This document shows positions 1-10,845 of a stretch of 64,000 nt of DNA, in pieces. Both the position numbers and the translations under genes were made by a program. This DNA is from Enterobacter sp. ENT03 (GTDB taxonomy: Bacteria; Pseudomonadota; Gammaproteobacteria; Enterobacterales; Enterobacteriaceae): assembly GCF_019218745.1 (NCBI RefSeq), contig NZ_JAHUXA010000005.1, forward strand, positions 143,064 through 207,063. The letters are read 5' to 3'. Each line of letters begins with the position of its first letter. Position 1 is the stretch's first letter. The notes below the pieces were generated by a model, which was not told the DNA's origin, did not search any database, and was given only the letters and a program-made list of their open reading frames with translations.

Positions 1-82
1 ATAGACATTTCACTCCCCAAACGCAGGGAATGCGATCTGCCTCACTAAATGATCGTGCGGGGATCGTCAGGACATTACGGGA

Positions 83-865
83 TCAGGTGCGGGATTTTTT
101 CTTTTTGTCGAAGACGTGCCAGGTGGCAAAAACGCTGTTCAGATGGGTATGCAGAGCACGATCGGCGGCGTCAGGATCGCGCTGGCGGATCGCATTGACT
201 ATCTCGATATGTTGCTGATAGCTGACATTATTATGCTGATGCAGTTCTTTTTCCGGTACGGTCGGCCGGGCGGCGATCAGCCAGTCGAGCAGCGAAAGAT
301 GAATGGCATTAAAGATAGGATTACCGGGGATCTGCGCCAGTACACGGTGAAACTCGACATCAGAGCGGATGAAAAGCGCGTTATCATCCAGCGTCTGACT
401 GTTCCACTCCAGCGCTTTACTGAGCTGTTCAATCTGCGCCTCGGTGGCGTGCTCGGCGGCGTAACGCACGAGACTGGATTCAAAGAACAGACGCAGTTGT
501 TCAAAATGGGCGATACCACCAGGCCGTGAAAGGAAATCTTTCGCCATGCCGGACAGCTCGCTGACAATGGTATCGGCAGTGGGCCGCGACACGCGCGCCC
601 GTTCGCCGTTGCTGATCTGCACAAGGCCCTTACGCTTTAATGCGGCCAGCGCTTCACGCACCGACGGGCGGCCAACGTTGAACAGCGCCATCAGTTCACG
701 CTCGGACGGTAGCTGCTCGCCCTCGGCCACTTCACGGCGGCGGATCATCTGCTCCAGCTCTTCTTCCACCATCTCCGAGAGCTTTTTACGCGCCAGTGGG
801 CGACGACGCAGCTTGTGCGCAATGTTCTCAGCAGAATGGTCAGAGTCAGGATCAAATGCGTTCAT
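83..865 (-). CDS. nanR: NanR, GntR/FCD-family sialic acid repressor
   Basis: This is the transcriptional repressor of the sialic acid (nanATEK) genes; in E. coli N-acetylneuraminate relieves repression. The N-terminal winged helix-turn-helix (about residues 20-90, with the GntR-typical PSERELM and GRPSVREAL stretches) is followed by an all-helical FCD ligand domain (about 100-250). The sequence is close to E. coli NanR along its whole length. I place the start at the ATG at 865, giving 260 aa beginning MNAFD as in E. coli NanR; an in-frame ATG lies 39 bases further upstream but adds residues the family lacks. The nan catabolic genes would lie off the left edge. dcuD, which separates nanR from sspB in E. 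coli, is absent. Confidence 0.93.
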   Translation of the reverse strand: MNAFDPDSDHSAENIAHKLRRRPLARKKLSEMVEEELEQMIRRREVAEGEQLPSERELMALFNVGRPSVREALAALKRKGLVQISNGERARVSRPTADTIVSELSGMAKDFLSRPGGIAHFEQLRLFFESSLVRYAAEHATEAQIEQLSKALEWNSQTLDDNALFIRSDVEFHRVLAQIPGNPIFNAIHLSLLDWLIAARPTVPEKELHQHNNVSYQQHIEIVNAIRQRDPDAADRALHTHLNSVFATWHVFDKKKKSRT

Positions 866-970
866 AGCGCCCGGATAAGTAGAGTGTGACAGCAAGGTCA
901 TCATAACACAGGAATATTAGGCTGGCGAAAGGTGGACCAGCGTCGGCGCGCGGTGGGAGTTATCGAAGGC

Positions 971-998
971 AAAAAAACAGGCCCGTCGGGGCCTGTTA
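971..998 (-). terminator. Rho-independent terminator of sspAB
   Basis: An 8-bp GC-rich stem (acaggccc pairing with gggcctgt, loop gtcg) is followed on the minus strand by a run of Ts (plus-strand As at 971-977). It lies directly after the sspB stop codon. Confidence 0.9.
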
Positions 999-1000
999 GT

Positions 1001-1498
1001 TTACTTCACAACGCGTAACGCCGGACGGCCACCGCGCGGCGGCGGATCGTCATCAGGATCGTTGTCATCACTGTTATCGGGCTTGTCGCCATCGATAACC
1101 GACATGACCGTTTCACTTTCTGACGGGGCGCTCTCGTCATCGTCGTTGAGAGAAATGGCATCACCATCATAAGCCGCTTCCGGCTCAAACATGGTGCCTG
1201 CGCCGTTTTCACGGGCATAAATTGCCAGTACGGCAGCCAGCGGAACGTACACCTGGCGCGGCACACCACCGAAACGCGCGTTGAAGCGCACTTCGTCGTT
1301 AGCCAGTTCCAGATTGCCGACAGCACGCGGCGCGATATTCAACACAATCTGCCCGTCACGAGCATATTCCATTGGCACACGCACACCTTCCAGGGTCACA
1401 TCTACCACCAGATGCGGCGTGAGCTGGTTATCCAGCAACCATTCATAGAATGCGCGCAGCAGATACGGACGGCGTGGAGACAGTTGTGACATTTCCAT
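1001..1498 (-). CDS. sspB: SspB, ClpXP adaptor for ssrA-tagged proteins
   Basis: SspB binds the ssrA tag on stalled-ribosome products and delivers them to the ClpXP protease in the cytoplasm. It also tethers RseA for degradation. The 165-aa protein has the conserved folded domain (about residues 5-110), an acidic disordered linker rich in Asp and Pro (about 115-153) and the C-terminal GGRPALRVVK tail, which in E. coli is the ClpX-docking XB motif. It starts 6 bp downstream of the sspA stop region, so the two genes form an operon as in E. coli. The linker is the least conserved part; everything else is nearly identical to E. coli. Confidence 0.97.
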   Translation of the reverse strand: MEMSQLSPRRPYLLRAFYEWLLDNQLTPHLVVDVTLEGVRVPMEYARDGQIVLNIAPRAVGNLELANDEVRFNARFGGVPRQVYVPLAAVLAIYARENGAGTMFEPEAAYDGDAISLNDDDESAPSESETVMSVIDGDKPDNSDDNDPDDDPPPRGGRPALRVVK

Positions 1499-1503
1499 GC
1501 TTT

Positions 1504-2142
1504 TTAACCCCGGCCAAGGCGCATTTCGCGTTCGGCTTCTGTCAGTGAAGCGAGGAAAGAATCGCGTTCAAATACACGAGTCATGTAGCCTTTCAGCTCT
1601 TTGGCACCCGCGCCGCTGAGTTCAATACCCAGTTGCGGCAGACGCCATAACAGCGGTGCCAGATAGCAGTCGACCAGGCTAAACTCATCGCTCAGGAAGT
1701 AAGGCTTCTGTCCAAATACCGGCGCGATTGCGAGCAGCTCTTCACGCAGCTGTTTACGGGCGGTATCCGCCTGAGCACCGGTGCTGTTCACGACAACGTT
1801 CATCAATGAGTACCAGTCTTTTTCGATACGCTGCATGTACAGGCGGCTTTCACCACGCGCAACCGGGTATACCGGCATCAGCGGCGGATGCGGAAAACGC
1901 TCATCCAGATATTCCATAATGATGCGAGATTCCCATAGGGTCAGCTCGCGATCTACAAGTGTCGGTACGCTTTGATTCGGGTTGAGGTCAATCAGATCCT
2001 GAGGCGGATGATCCTTCTCCACATGCTCAATTTCAAAACTAACACCTTTCTCGGCCAGCACGATGCGGACTTGGTGGCTATAGATGTCAGTAGGACCAGA
2101 AAACAGCGTCATTACCGAACGTTTGTTGGCAGCGACAGCCAT
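1504..2142 (-). CDS. sspA: SspA, stringent starvation protein A
   Basis: SspA is an RNA-polymerase-associated protein with a glutathione-S-transferase fold, induced by starvation. In E. coli it affects acid tolerance by lowering H-NS and acts with P1 phage late-gene transcription. The 212 aa match the family length. The thioredoxin-like N-terminal part (about residues 8-88, including SVPTLVDRELTLWESRIIMEYL) and the helical C-terminal domain are both intact. It is first in the sspA-sspB unit on the minus strand, downstream of rpsI and separated from it by that operon's terminator. Confidence 0.97.
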   Translation of the reverse strand: MAVAANKRSVMTLFSGPTDIYSHQVRIVLAEKGVSFEIEHVEKDHPPQDLIDLNPNQSVPTLVDRELTLWESRIIMEYLDERFPHPPLMPVYPVARGESRLYMQRIEKDWYSLMNVVVNSTGAQADTARKQLREELLAIAPVFGQKPYFLSDEFSLVDCYLAPLLWRLPQLGIELSGAGAKELKGYMTRVFERDSFLASLTEAEREMRLGRG

Positions 2143-2455
2143 GAAAACCTCCAGGTATATTCAGAATATTACTGCTGCAAACCACAACGTGGCTCGCCAG
2201 ATGTAAGTAATCCATCCACCCGGGTACATTTCGTTGTTCAATATTCAAACAAAAAATGAACTATCCCCGGCATTTGGGCACAAAATTGGATGATAGTTTA
2301 CCAGATTTTGCGGGCTTTGTGGTGAGGGTATTGCGCAAATGCTCAAAAAGAGGCAGGAATCAATCGATTAGGATGGATAACTAAATTTTCAGGCATAAAA
2401 AAACCCGCCGGAGCGGGTTTTTTCGCCAACTGTATTCTGCGTGAGCAGAAACAGA
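2143..2455. other. rpsI-sspA intergenic region
   Basis: This 313-bp gap holds the rpsI terminator at its right end (2396-2420) and must contain the sspA promoter on the minus strand. I see no hexamer pair good enough to assign and no open reading frame of interest. Confidence 0.6.
2396..2420 (-). terminator. Terminator of rplM-rpsI
   Basis: The stem aaacccgc/gcgggttt with loop cgga is flanked by As on the left and Ts on the right, so it ends minus-strand transcription from rpsI and could work in both directions. Confidence 0.9.
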
Positions 2456-3339
<884 letters not shown>

Positions 3340-3452
3340 TTAGTCAGTTGAGGTTCACACGACATTGTCCAGCAAACCTACCCCTTCGAATAGCCTATGC
3401 CGGCACACAAAAGTTTTGGGAAAAAAACTTTCTCGTAACGTGGGGTCGCAAG

Positions 3453-3458
3453 ATTATA
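3453..3458 (-). promoter_or_regulatory. Candidate -10 element of the rplM promoter
   Basis: On the minus strand this reads TATAAT, about 160 bp before the rplM start, leaving a long leader of the kind used for L13 autoregulation. I see no good -35 hexamer at the usual spacing, so the assignment rests on the -10 and position alone. Confidence 0.45.
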
Positions 3459-3534
3459 GGGAAGTCGGGTACAAAGATCGACCCCTTTTTGTGATTGCGA
3501 CGATACTTTTCCCCACGCCGTGCCGGGGCAGCAA

Positions 3535-4659
3535 TCAGGCCAGATGCTCGCGCTTTAAATACTCCTCGCTTTGCATCTCCTGTAAGCGGGAAAAGCAGCG
3601 CTGGAATTCAAACTTCACTCGCTCGCCCCGATAGATCTCGTGCAGCGGAGCCTGCGCGCTGACCACCAGCTTCACGTGACGTTCGTAGAATTCATCCACC
3701 AGCGCGATAAAGCGCCGCGCTTCGTTCTCCATCAGTGGTGTCATCACTGGCACGTCGAACAACATCACCGTGTGATACAGGCGCGACAGCGCGATGTAAT
3801 CGTGCTGGCTACGTGGCTCGACGCATAGCGTAGTAAAAGAAACCGCCAGCGTCTGATTTTCTGCCCCCAGGGTTTGCAGCGGGCGATGATTAATCTCAAG
3901 TTCAGGCTGCTGCTCCCGCGGCGTACCCGCCAGCGCCAGCCACAGTGCTTCCATCTTCTGCGCCGTTTCGTCAGTTAAGGGCGAGAGCCACAGATGCGCC
4001 TGCGTCAGGGTACGCAGACGGTAATCCACGCCCGCATCCACGTTCATCACATCGCAGTTGGCCTTGATCGCCTCAATCGCCGGCAAGAAGCGTGCGCGTT
4101 GCAGGCCGTTGCGGTAAAGCTCATCCGGCGGAATATTGGATGTCGCCACCAGCGTAATGCCGCGCGAGAACAGCGCTTTCATCAGGCCGCCAAGCAGCAT
4201 GGCATCGGTAATGTCCGACACAAAAAACTCATCAAAGCAGAGCACGTCGGTGTCGGCTTTAAAGCGATCAGCAATGATTTCCAGCGGATCGGTCTCTCCC
4301 TGTAACGCCGTCAACTCTTCATGGACGCGCAGCATAAAGCGGTGAAAGTGCAGACGCTGTTTACGGTTACCGGGCAGGGTTTGATAAAACATATCCATCA
4401 GCCAGGTTTTGCCGCGCCCGACGCCGCCCCACATATATAAGCCGCGTACCGGGGCTGGTGCCGCTTCGTCTTTCTTGCCCAGCAATTTGCCGAAAGCCGC
4501 CATCAACCCGCCACGTGCTGGGGGGGTAATCGGAGTTTGCGTCAGTTGTTGCCAGATAGCCTGCAGACGGTTAACGGCATCGCGCTGAACGTCATCAGGC
4601 TGATGCGTGCCCGCATCCAGGGCTTGCTGGTATCGCGATGAGGGGGTAATACTTTGCAT
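3535..4659 (-). CDS. zapE: ZapE, cell division AAA-type ATPase
   Basis: ZapE (YhcM, AFG1/LACE1 family) is an ATPase that binds FtsZ and influences Z-ring stability under stress. The Walker A motif GGVGRGKT is at residues 78-85 and the Walker B region CFDEF at 141-145. A sensor-type segment (ATSNIPPDELYRNGL) follows. Length 374 aa against 375 in E. coli. It is transcribed away from the divergent zapG, another division-related gene. Confidence 0.95.
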   Translation of the reverse strand: MQSITPSSRYQQALDAGTHQPDDVQRDAVNRLQAIWQQLTQTPITPPARGGLMAAFGKLLGKKDEAAPAPVRGLYMWGGVGRGKTWLMDMFYQTLPGNRKQRLHFHRFMLRVHEELTALQGETDPLEIIADRFKADTDVLCFDEFFVSDITDAMLLGGLMKALFSRGITLVATSNIPPDELYRNGLQRARFLPAIEAIKANCDVMNVDAGVDYRLRTLTQAHLWLSPLTDETAQKMEALWLALAGTPREQQPELEINHRPLQTLGAENQTLAVSFTTLCVEPRSQHDYIALSRLYHTVMLFDVPVMTPLMENEARRFIALVDEFYERHVKLVVSAQAPLHEIYRGERVKFEFQRCFSRLQEMQSEEYLKREHLA

Positions 4660-4852
4660 GATGTTATTGTTATTCCTTGAGTATCGGTATGCCGCAGCTC
4701 ACGGTTGACGAAAAAAAGGCCGCTCCACACTACGCGATGTCGCCCTGGGATTCCACTTATACGGAATTAGCGGTTATAGTGGCATAATCAGGCACAGGCG
4801 AGGAGCCTCCCTGCCAACACCCTACGGAATCACAAGACAACGGGAGATGTTC

Positions 4853-5251
4853 ATGACCTGGGAATATGCGCTAATTGGTTTAGTCGTCGGCATCGTGATT
4901 GGTGCTGTAGCCATGCGTTTTGGTAATCGCAAGTTACGCAACCAGCAGGCCCTGCAATACGAGCTGGAAAAAAATAAAGCCGAGCTGGAAGAGTATCGTG
5001 AAGAGTTAGTCGGTCATTTTGCCCACAGCGCCGAGCTGCTTGATAACATGGCCCATGATTATCGCCAGCTGTATCAGCACATGGCAAAAAGCTCCAGCCA
5101 GTTGCTGCCGGAAATGTCTGCTGAGATGAACCCGTTCCGCAATCGTCTTGCCGAATCGGAAGCGGGCAACGATCAGGCGCCGGTACAGATGCCGCGTGAC
5201 TATTCAGAAGGCGCATCGGGCCTGCTGCGCGGTGCCCCGAAACGCAATTAA
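4853..5251 (+). CDS. zapG: ZapG (YhcB), inner-membrane envelope/division protein
   Basis: YhcB/ZapG is a small membrane-anchored protein linked to cell division and envelope synthesis. One transmembrane segment (about residues 5-22) is followed by a charged coiled coil (about 28-65) and a loosely structured C-terminal part with QMPRDYSEGASGLL. The start at 4853 (MTWEYAL) is preceded by GGGAG at good spacing and gives the family length of 132 aa; an ATG two codons upstream is less likely. Confidence 0.94.
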   Translation: MTWEYALIGLVVGIVIGAVAMRFGNRKLRNQQALQYELEKNKAELEEYREELVGHFAHSAELLDNMAHDYRQLYQHMAKSSSQLLPEMSAEMNPFRNRLAESEAGNDQAPVQMPRDYSEGASGLLRGAPKRN

Positions 5252-5275
5252 CCAACTGTTGAGCCACGTTTTTTA

Positions 5276-5296
5276 CGGGCGCGCAGGTTGCGCCCG
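5276..5296 (+). terminator. Possible terminator after zapG
   Basis: A 7-bp stem (cgggcgc/gcgcccg, 7-nt loop) follows zapG by about 25 bp. The following tract is only moderately T-rich, so termination is uncertain. Confidence 0.5.
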
Positions 5297-5422
5297 CCTC
5301 TTCTTTCCCATCACAACTATTATTTAGTCATTGTCCTCATTGTTACCCGTGCAAAATTTCAATAACATCCCTCTGTTACGGGGCGTTTTTCCTTACACTT
5401 CAGGTTACGAGAGCCAGCATCA

Positions 5423-6793
5423 ATGAAGAAAAAAAACCAGCTGTTGAGTGCGTTAGCGTTAGGTGTCGGGTTAGCGCTTTCTGCGCCGTTACAGACCATG
5501 GCGGCGTTGCCGTCGCAGGTTCCCGGCCAGGCCGCGATCCCAAGCCTCGCGCCGATGCTGGAAAAAGTATTGCCTGCGGTCGTCAGCGTGCAGGTAGAAG
5601 GCACGGCAGTGCAGCAAAATCCGAAGGTGCCGGAAGAGCTGAAAAAATTCTTTGGTGAGGACGCGCCGGATCAACAGGCGCAGCCGTTTGAGGGCCTCGG
5701 TTCCGGGGTGATTATCGACGCCGCCAAAGGCTATGTGCTGACCAACAATCACGTCATCAACCAGGCGCAAAAAATCAGCGTGCAGCTGAATGATGGCCGT
5801 GAGTTTGACGCCAAACTGATTGGCGGCGACGACCAGAGCGACATCGCGCTGCTGCAACTGCAAAACGCGACGAACCTGACGCAAATTGCCGTCGCCGATT
5901 CCGACGCCCTGCGGGTAGGCGATTTTGCCGTCGCCGTGGGTAACCCGTTTGGCCTTGGCCAGACCGCCACGTCAGGCATTGTGTCGGCGCTTGGCCGTAG
6001 CGGCCTGAACCTTGAAGGGCTGGAAAACTTTATCCAGACCGATGCCTCCATCAACCGCGGTAACTCTGGCGGCGCGCTGTTAAACCTGAACGGCGAGCTT
6101 ATCGGCATTAACACCGCAATCCTTGCCCCGAGTGGCGGCAGCGTCGGAATTGGTTTTGCCATTCCGAGTAATATGGCGCAAACCCTCGCGAAGCAGCTGA
6201 TCCAGTTCGGTGAAATCAAGCGTGGGCTGCTGGGTATTAAAGGCATGGAAATGAGCGCGGATATTGCCAAAGCGTTTGACCTCAACGTGCAGCGCGGCGC
6301 GTTCGTCAGTGAAGTGTTGCCAAACTCGGGTTCCGCTAAAGCAGGGATCAAATCCGGTGACGTGATCGTCAGCCTCAACGGTAAACCGCTGAACAGCTTT
6401 GCCGAACTGCGCTCCCGTATCGCGACAACCGAGCCAGGCTCGAAAGTGAAGCTGGGCCTGCTGCGTGACGGTAAACCGCAGGACGTGGAAGTCACGCTGG
6501 ATAAGAGCACCTCGTCGTCGGCCAGCGCAGAAATGATCGCCCCGGCGCTGCAGGGCGCAACCTTAAACGACGGTCAGTTAAAAGACGGTACAAAAGGCAT
6601 CACTATCTCTGATGTCGAAAAGAGCAGCCCTGCCGCGCAGACCGGTCTGCATAAAGATGATGTCATCATTGGCGTTAACCGGGACCGCGTGCAGTCGATA
6701 GCGGAAATGCGCAAAGTGCTGGAAGCCAAACCCAATATCATTGCCCTGCACGTGGTGCGCGGTAACGATACGCTTTATTTATTATTACGTTAG
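5423..6793 (+). CDS. degQ: DegQ, periplasmic serine endoprotease
   Basis: DegQ is an HtrA-family protease and chaperone degrading misfolded periplasmic proteins as oligomeric cages. A Sec signal peptide covers about residues 1-27 (cleavage near MAA). The trypsin-like domain carries the triad H110, D140 and S215 (in GNSGGA). Two PDZ domains follow, about 260-345 and 370-456. At 456 aa it matches E. coli DegQ (455) and has the short loop that distinguishes DegQ from DegP. degS follows in the same direction. Confidence 0.96.
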   Translation: MKKKNQLLSALALGVGLALSAPLQTMAALPSQVPGQAAIPSLAPMLEKVLPAVVSVQVEGTAVQQNPKVPEELKKFFGEDAPDQQAQPFEGLGSGVIIDAAKGYVLTNNHVINQAQKISVQLNDGREFDAKLIGGDDQSDIALLQLQNATNLTQIAVADSDALRVGDFAVAVGNPFGLGQTATSGIVSALGRSGLNLEGLENFIQTDASINRGNSGGALLNLNGELIGINTAILAPSGGSVGIGFAIPSNMAQTLAKQLIQFGEIKRGLLGIKGMEMSADIAKAFDLNVQRGAFVSEVLPNSGSAKAGIKSGDVIVSLNGKPLNSFAELRSRIATTEPGSKVKLGLLRDGKPQDVEVTLDKSTSSSASAEMIAPALQGATLNDGQLKDGTKGITISDVEKSSPAAQTGLHKDDVIIGVNRDRVQSIAEMRKVLEAKPNIIALHVVRGNDTLYLLLR

Positions 6794-6805
6794 GTATTTG
6801 TGGAG

Positions 6806-6834
6806 CCGGGCATCATCCCACGTGTGATGCCCGG
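6806..6834 (+). repeat. Hairpin between degQ and degS
   Basis: A perfect 10-bp inverted repeat (ccgggcatca/tgatgcccgg) lies between the two protease genes. There is no T-tract, so it is more likely an mRNA 3'-end stabiliser or REP-like remnant than a terminator. Confidence 0.6.
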
Positions 6835-6881
6835 TTAACTCATGCTATGCTGCCCATTCTCTCTCTGGTGACGCCTGCATC

Positions 6882-7949
6882 ATGTTTGTAAAGCTCATAC
6901 GCTCCGTTGCAATCGGTTTGATTGTTGGTGGCCTTCTTCTGGCTGCTATGCCCTCTTTACGCCAGCTCAACCCTCTGTCGACGCCAAAATTTGACAGCGC
7001 TGATGATACGCCAGTGAGCTATAACCAGGCGGTTCGCCGCGCGGCTCCGGCTGTCGTCAATGTCTATAACCGCAGCGTGAATGCTTCCGCGAACAACCAG
7101 CTGGAGATCCGTACCTTGGGTTCCGGGGTGATCATGGACGAACGCGGCTACATTATTACCAACAAACATGTGATCAACGACGCCGACCAGATTATCGTCG
7201 CGCTGCAGGATGGCCGCGTGTTTGAGGCCTTACTGGTGGGGTCAGATGCCTTAACCGACCTGGCCGTACTAAAAGTTAATGCGACCGGCGGGTTACCGGT
7301 GATCCCTATCAACCGTAAACGCATGCCGCACATCGGTGATGTGGTGATGGCGATAGGTAACCCGTATAACCTCGGGCAGACCATTACGCAGGGGATCGTC
7401 AGTGCTACCGGTCGTATCGGTTTGAACCCGTCAGGGCGGCAGAACTTCCTGCAAACCGACGCCTCCATCAACCACGGCAACTCCGGCGGCGCGCTGGTGA
7501 ACTCGCTGGGCGAGCTGATGGGCATCAACACCCTCTCCTTTGACAAGAGTAACGACGGTGAAACGCCGGAAGGTATTGGTTTCGCTATTCCATTCCAGCT
7601 GGCCACCAAAATTATGGATAAGCTGATCCGTGACGGGCGCGTGATCCGCGGCTATATCGGCATCAGCGGCAGAGAGATCGCCCCGCTGCATACCCAGGGT
7701 GGCGGCATCGATCAGATCCAGGGGATCGTGGTGAACGAAGTGGCACCGGACGGTCCGGCGGCGCGCGCGGGGATCCAGGTGAACGACGTGATCATTTCGG
7801 TGAACAGCAAACCGGCGGTTTCAGCACTGGAAACCATGGATCAGGTAGCGGAGATCCGCCCTGGCTCAGAAATTCCGGTCGAAGTGATGCGCGAAGACAA
7901 AAAACTCTCGCTCAAGGTCACCATTCAGGAATACCCTGCCACCACCTGA
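6882..7949 (+). CDS. degS: DegS, inner-membrane stress-sensor protease
   Basis: DegS makes the first cut in anti-sigma factor RseA when its PDZ domain binds exposed C-termini of unfolded porins, starting the sigma-E response. A single N-terminal transmembrane anchor (about residues 5-25) replaces a cleaved signal. The triad is H96, D126 and S201, identical in position to E. coli. One PDZ domain follows (about 255-350). Length 355 aa equals E. coli. Confidence 0.97.
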   Translation: MFVKLIRSVAIGLIVGGLLLAAMPSLRQLNPLSTPKFDSADDTPVSYNQAVRRAAPAVVNVYNRSVNASANNQLEIRTLGSGVIMDERGYIITNKHVINDADQIIVALQDGRVFEALLVGSDALTDLAVLKVNATGGLPVIPINRKRMPHIGDVVMAIGNPYNLGQTITQGIVSATGRIGLNPSGRQNFLQTDASINHGNSGGALVNSLGELMGINTLSFDKSNDGETPEGIGFAIPFQLATKIMDKLIRDGRVIRGYIGISGREIAPLHTQGGGIDQIQGIVVNEVAPDGPAARAGIQVNDVIISVNSKPAVSALETMDQVAEIRPGSEIPVEVMREDKKLSLKVTIQEYPATT

Positions 7950-7956
7950 CAGACGT

Positions 7957-7988
7957 AAAAAAGCCGGAACACAATTCCGGCTTTTTTT
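7957..7988. terminator. Bidirectional terminator between degS and mdh
   Basis: An 8-bp stem (agccggaa/ttccggct) with a 5-nt loop is flanked by As on one side and seven Ts on the other. It sits between convergent genes and can end both transcripts. Confidence 0.92.
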
Positions 7989-8012
7989 CGCGTTCAGCGA
8001 CCGCGCAGGCGC

Positions 8013-9836
<1,824 letters not shown>

Positions 9837-10205
9837 TTTCACCCTTACCAACGGTTAACGCCCGGGGGATCCCACTGCGGTTTCCCCCATTTCCGCTATT
9901 TATCACGCACATTTCTTTAACATTAAGTGCGATTCCCTGCCTTATTACATTCACCCAGTGAATGAAACCGCACAAAAAACCAAATTCACCTATCAACATG
10001 ATTTTTATGATTATTTATAGGATCGATGTTAAAAAATCGCCGTTTTTAATTCGCTCTGGGTATATAAATCGCTGCCTTTAAAACTAAATGCACAGTGAAA
10101 CCATTAGCATGGTATTAATTATTCGCGTGACTAGTGTATACTTGATTCTGTGATGAAGGTCACAAAGAAAGGCCTTCAGTAAAAGAATTCGACGAGGTAA
10201 ACATC
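9837..10205. other. argR-yhcN intergenic region
   Basis: This 369-bp gap is AT-rich on the yhcN side. It contains a CRP-like site (10149-10164), a TATACT -10-like hexamer (10137-10142) and one copy of an 18-bp sequence repeated in the acr region (10078-10095). No credible gene is seen in it. Confidence 0.6.
10149..10164 (+). promoter_or_regulatory. CRP-like site upstream of yhcN
   Basis: The sequence TGTGA-N6-TCACA is a perfect match to the CRP core. It ends 41 bp before the yhcN start and lies just downstream of a TATACT hexamer, so if that is the promoter, binding would repress. Confidence 0.55.
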
Positions 10206-10469
10206 ATGAAAATCAAAACAACCGTAGCAACCCTGAGCATCCTTTCCGTCCTGTCCTTTGGCGCTTTTGCCGCTAACTCTATCGGCAGCGACCAGGCACA
10301 GAACCGTCAGTCAATCGGTACTGTTTCCGTAGGTGGGGTGAATGCTTCTCCGATGGATATTCGTGCCGCGCTGGATAAAAAAGCTGAACAAGAAGGTGCG
10401 TCTTCTTACCGCATCATCGAAGCCCGTACCGGCGACAGCTGGCACGCGACTGCAGAACTCTATAAATAA
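10206..10469 (+). CDS. yhcN: YhcN, small periplasmic BhsA/McbA-family stress protein
   Basis: An 87-aa exported protein of the DUF1471 (BhsA/McbA) family, whose E. coli member is linked to peroxide and acid stress. The signal peptide spans about residues 1-22 (ends AFA). The mature domain contains the family pattern GTVSVGG near its start and ARTGDSWHATAELYK at its end. Length equals E. coli YhcN. Confidence 0.93.
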   Translation: MKIKTTVATLSILSVLSFGAFAANSIGSDQAQNRQSIGTVSVGGVNASPMDIRAALDKKAEQEGASSYRIIEARTGDSWHATAELYK

Positions 10470-10493
10470 ATCCTTCTGCAATGCCATTTTATT

Positions 10494-10520
10494 GCCCCTG
10501 CACAGCAGGGGCTTTTTTTT
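10494..10520 (+). terminator. Terminator of yhcN
   Basis: A 7-bp stem gcccctg/caggggc with loop cacag is followed by eight Ts, 24 bp after the yhcN stop. Confidence 0.93.
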
Positions 10521-10523
10521 GCC

Positions 10524-10799
10524 TCAGGCGCACACATTAAAGCGCAGCGCCCCTTCCAGCTCTTCTTCTGCTTCATCAAATAACAGGATCAGCGCACCAT
10601 ACCGACGCCGCTCTTTTTCCGCCAGATGCGTGAACTCAATCTCCAGCGGTACCGGCAGGCTTCCCCCGGTCACCACTTCCCAGAGAGAATCCAGATCGTG
10701 CACCTTCGTCTGCTGAATATTAAAGGCGCGCGCAAATTCACGGTAGAAATCCGTCTGATCCTCGATTTCGTCAAAATCAAAAGTATAAATACTGTTCAT
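10524..10799 (-). CDS. yhcO: YhcO, barstar-family protein
   Basis: A 91-aa protein of the barstar (ribonuclease inhibitor) family; the E. coli homologue has no proven target. The barstar-like core ([15 protein letters not shown]) and the acidic C-terminal stretch [14 protein letters not shown] are conserved. The start at 10799 ([11 protein letters not shown]) matches E. coli; the 20 extra codons available upstream have no support. No barnase-type nuclease gene is adjacent. Confidence 0.9.
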   Translation of the reverse strand: MNSIYTFDFDEIEDQTDFYREFARAFNIQQTKVHDLDSLWEVVTGGSLPVPLEIEFTHLAEKERRRYGALILLFDEAEEELEGALRFNVCA

Positions 10800-10845
10800 G
10801 GCCAGCCACCCAGCGCACACAGGCGGCGAGTGCCGCCGCTGATGT

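Noticed and set aside
5749..6510. 253-aa minus-strand frame opposite degQ
   Set aside because: Ser/Pro/Arg-rich shadow of the protease gene with no family features.
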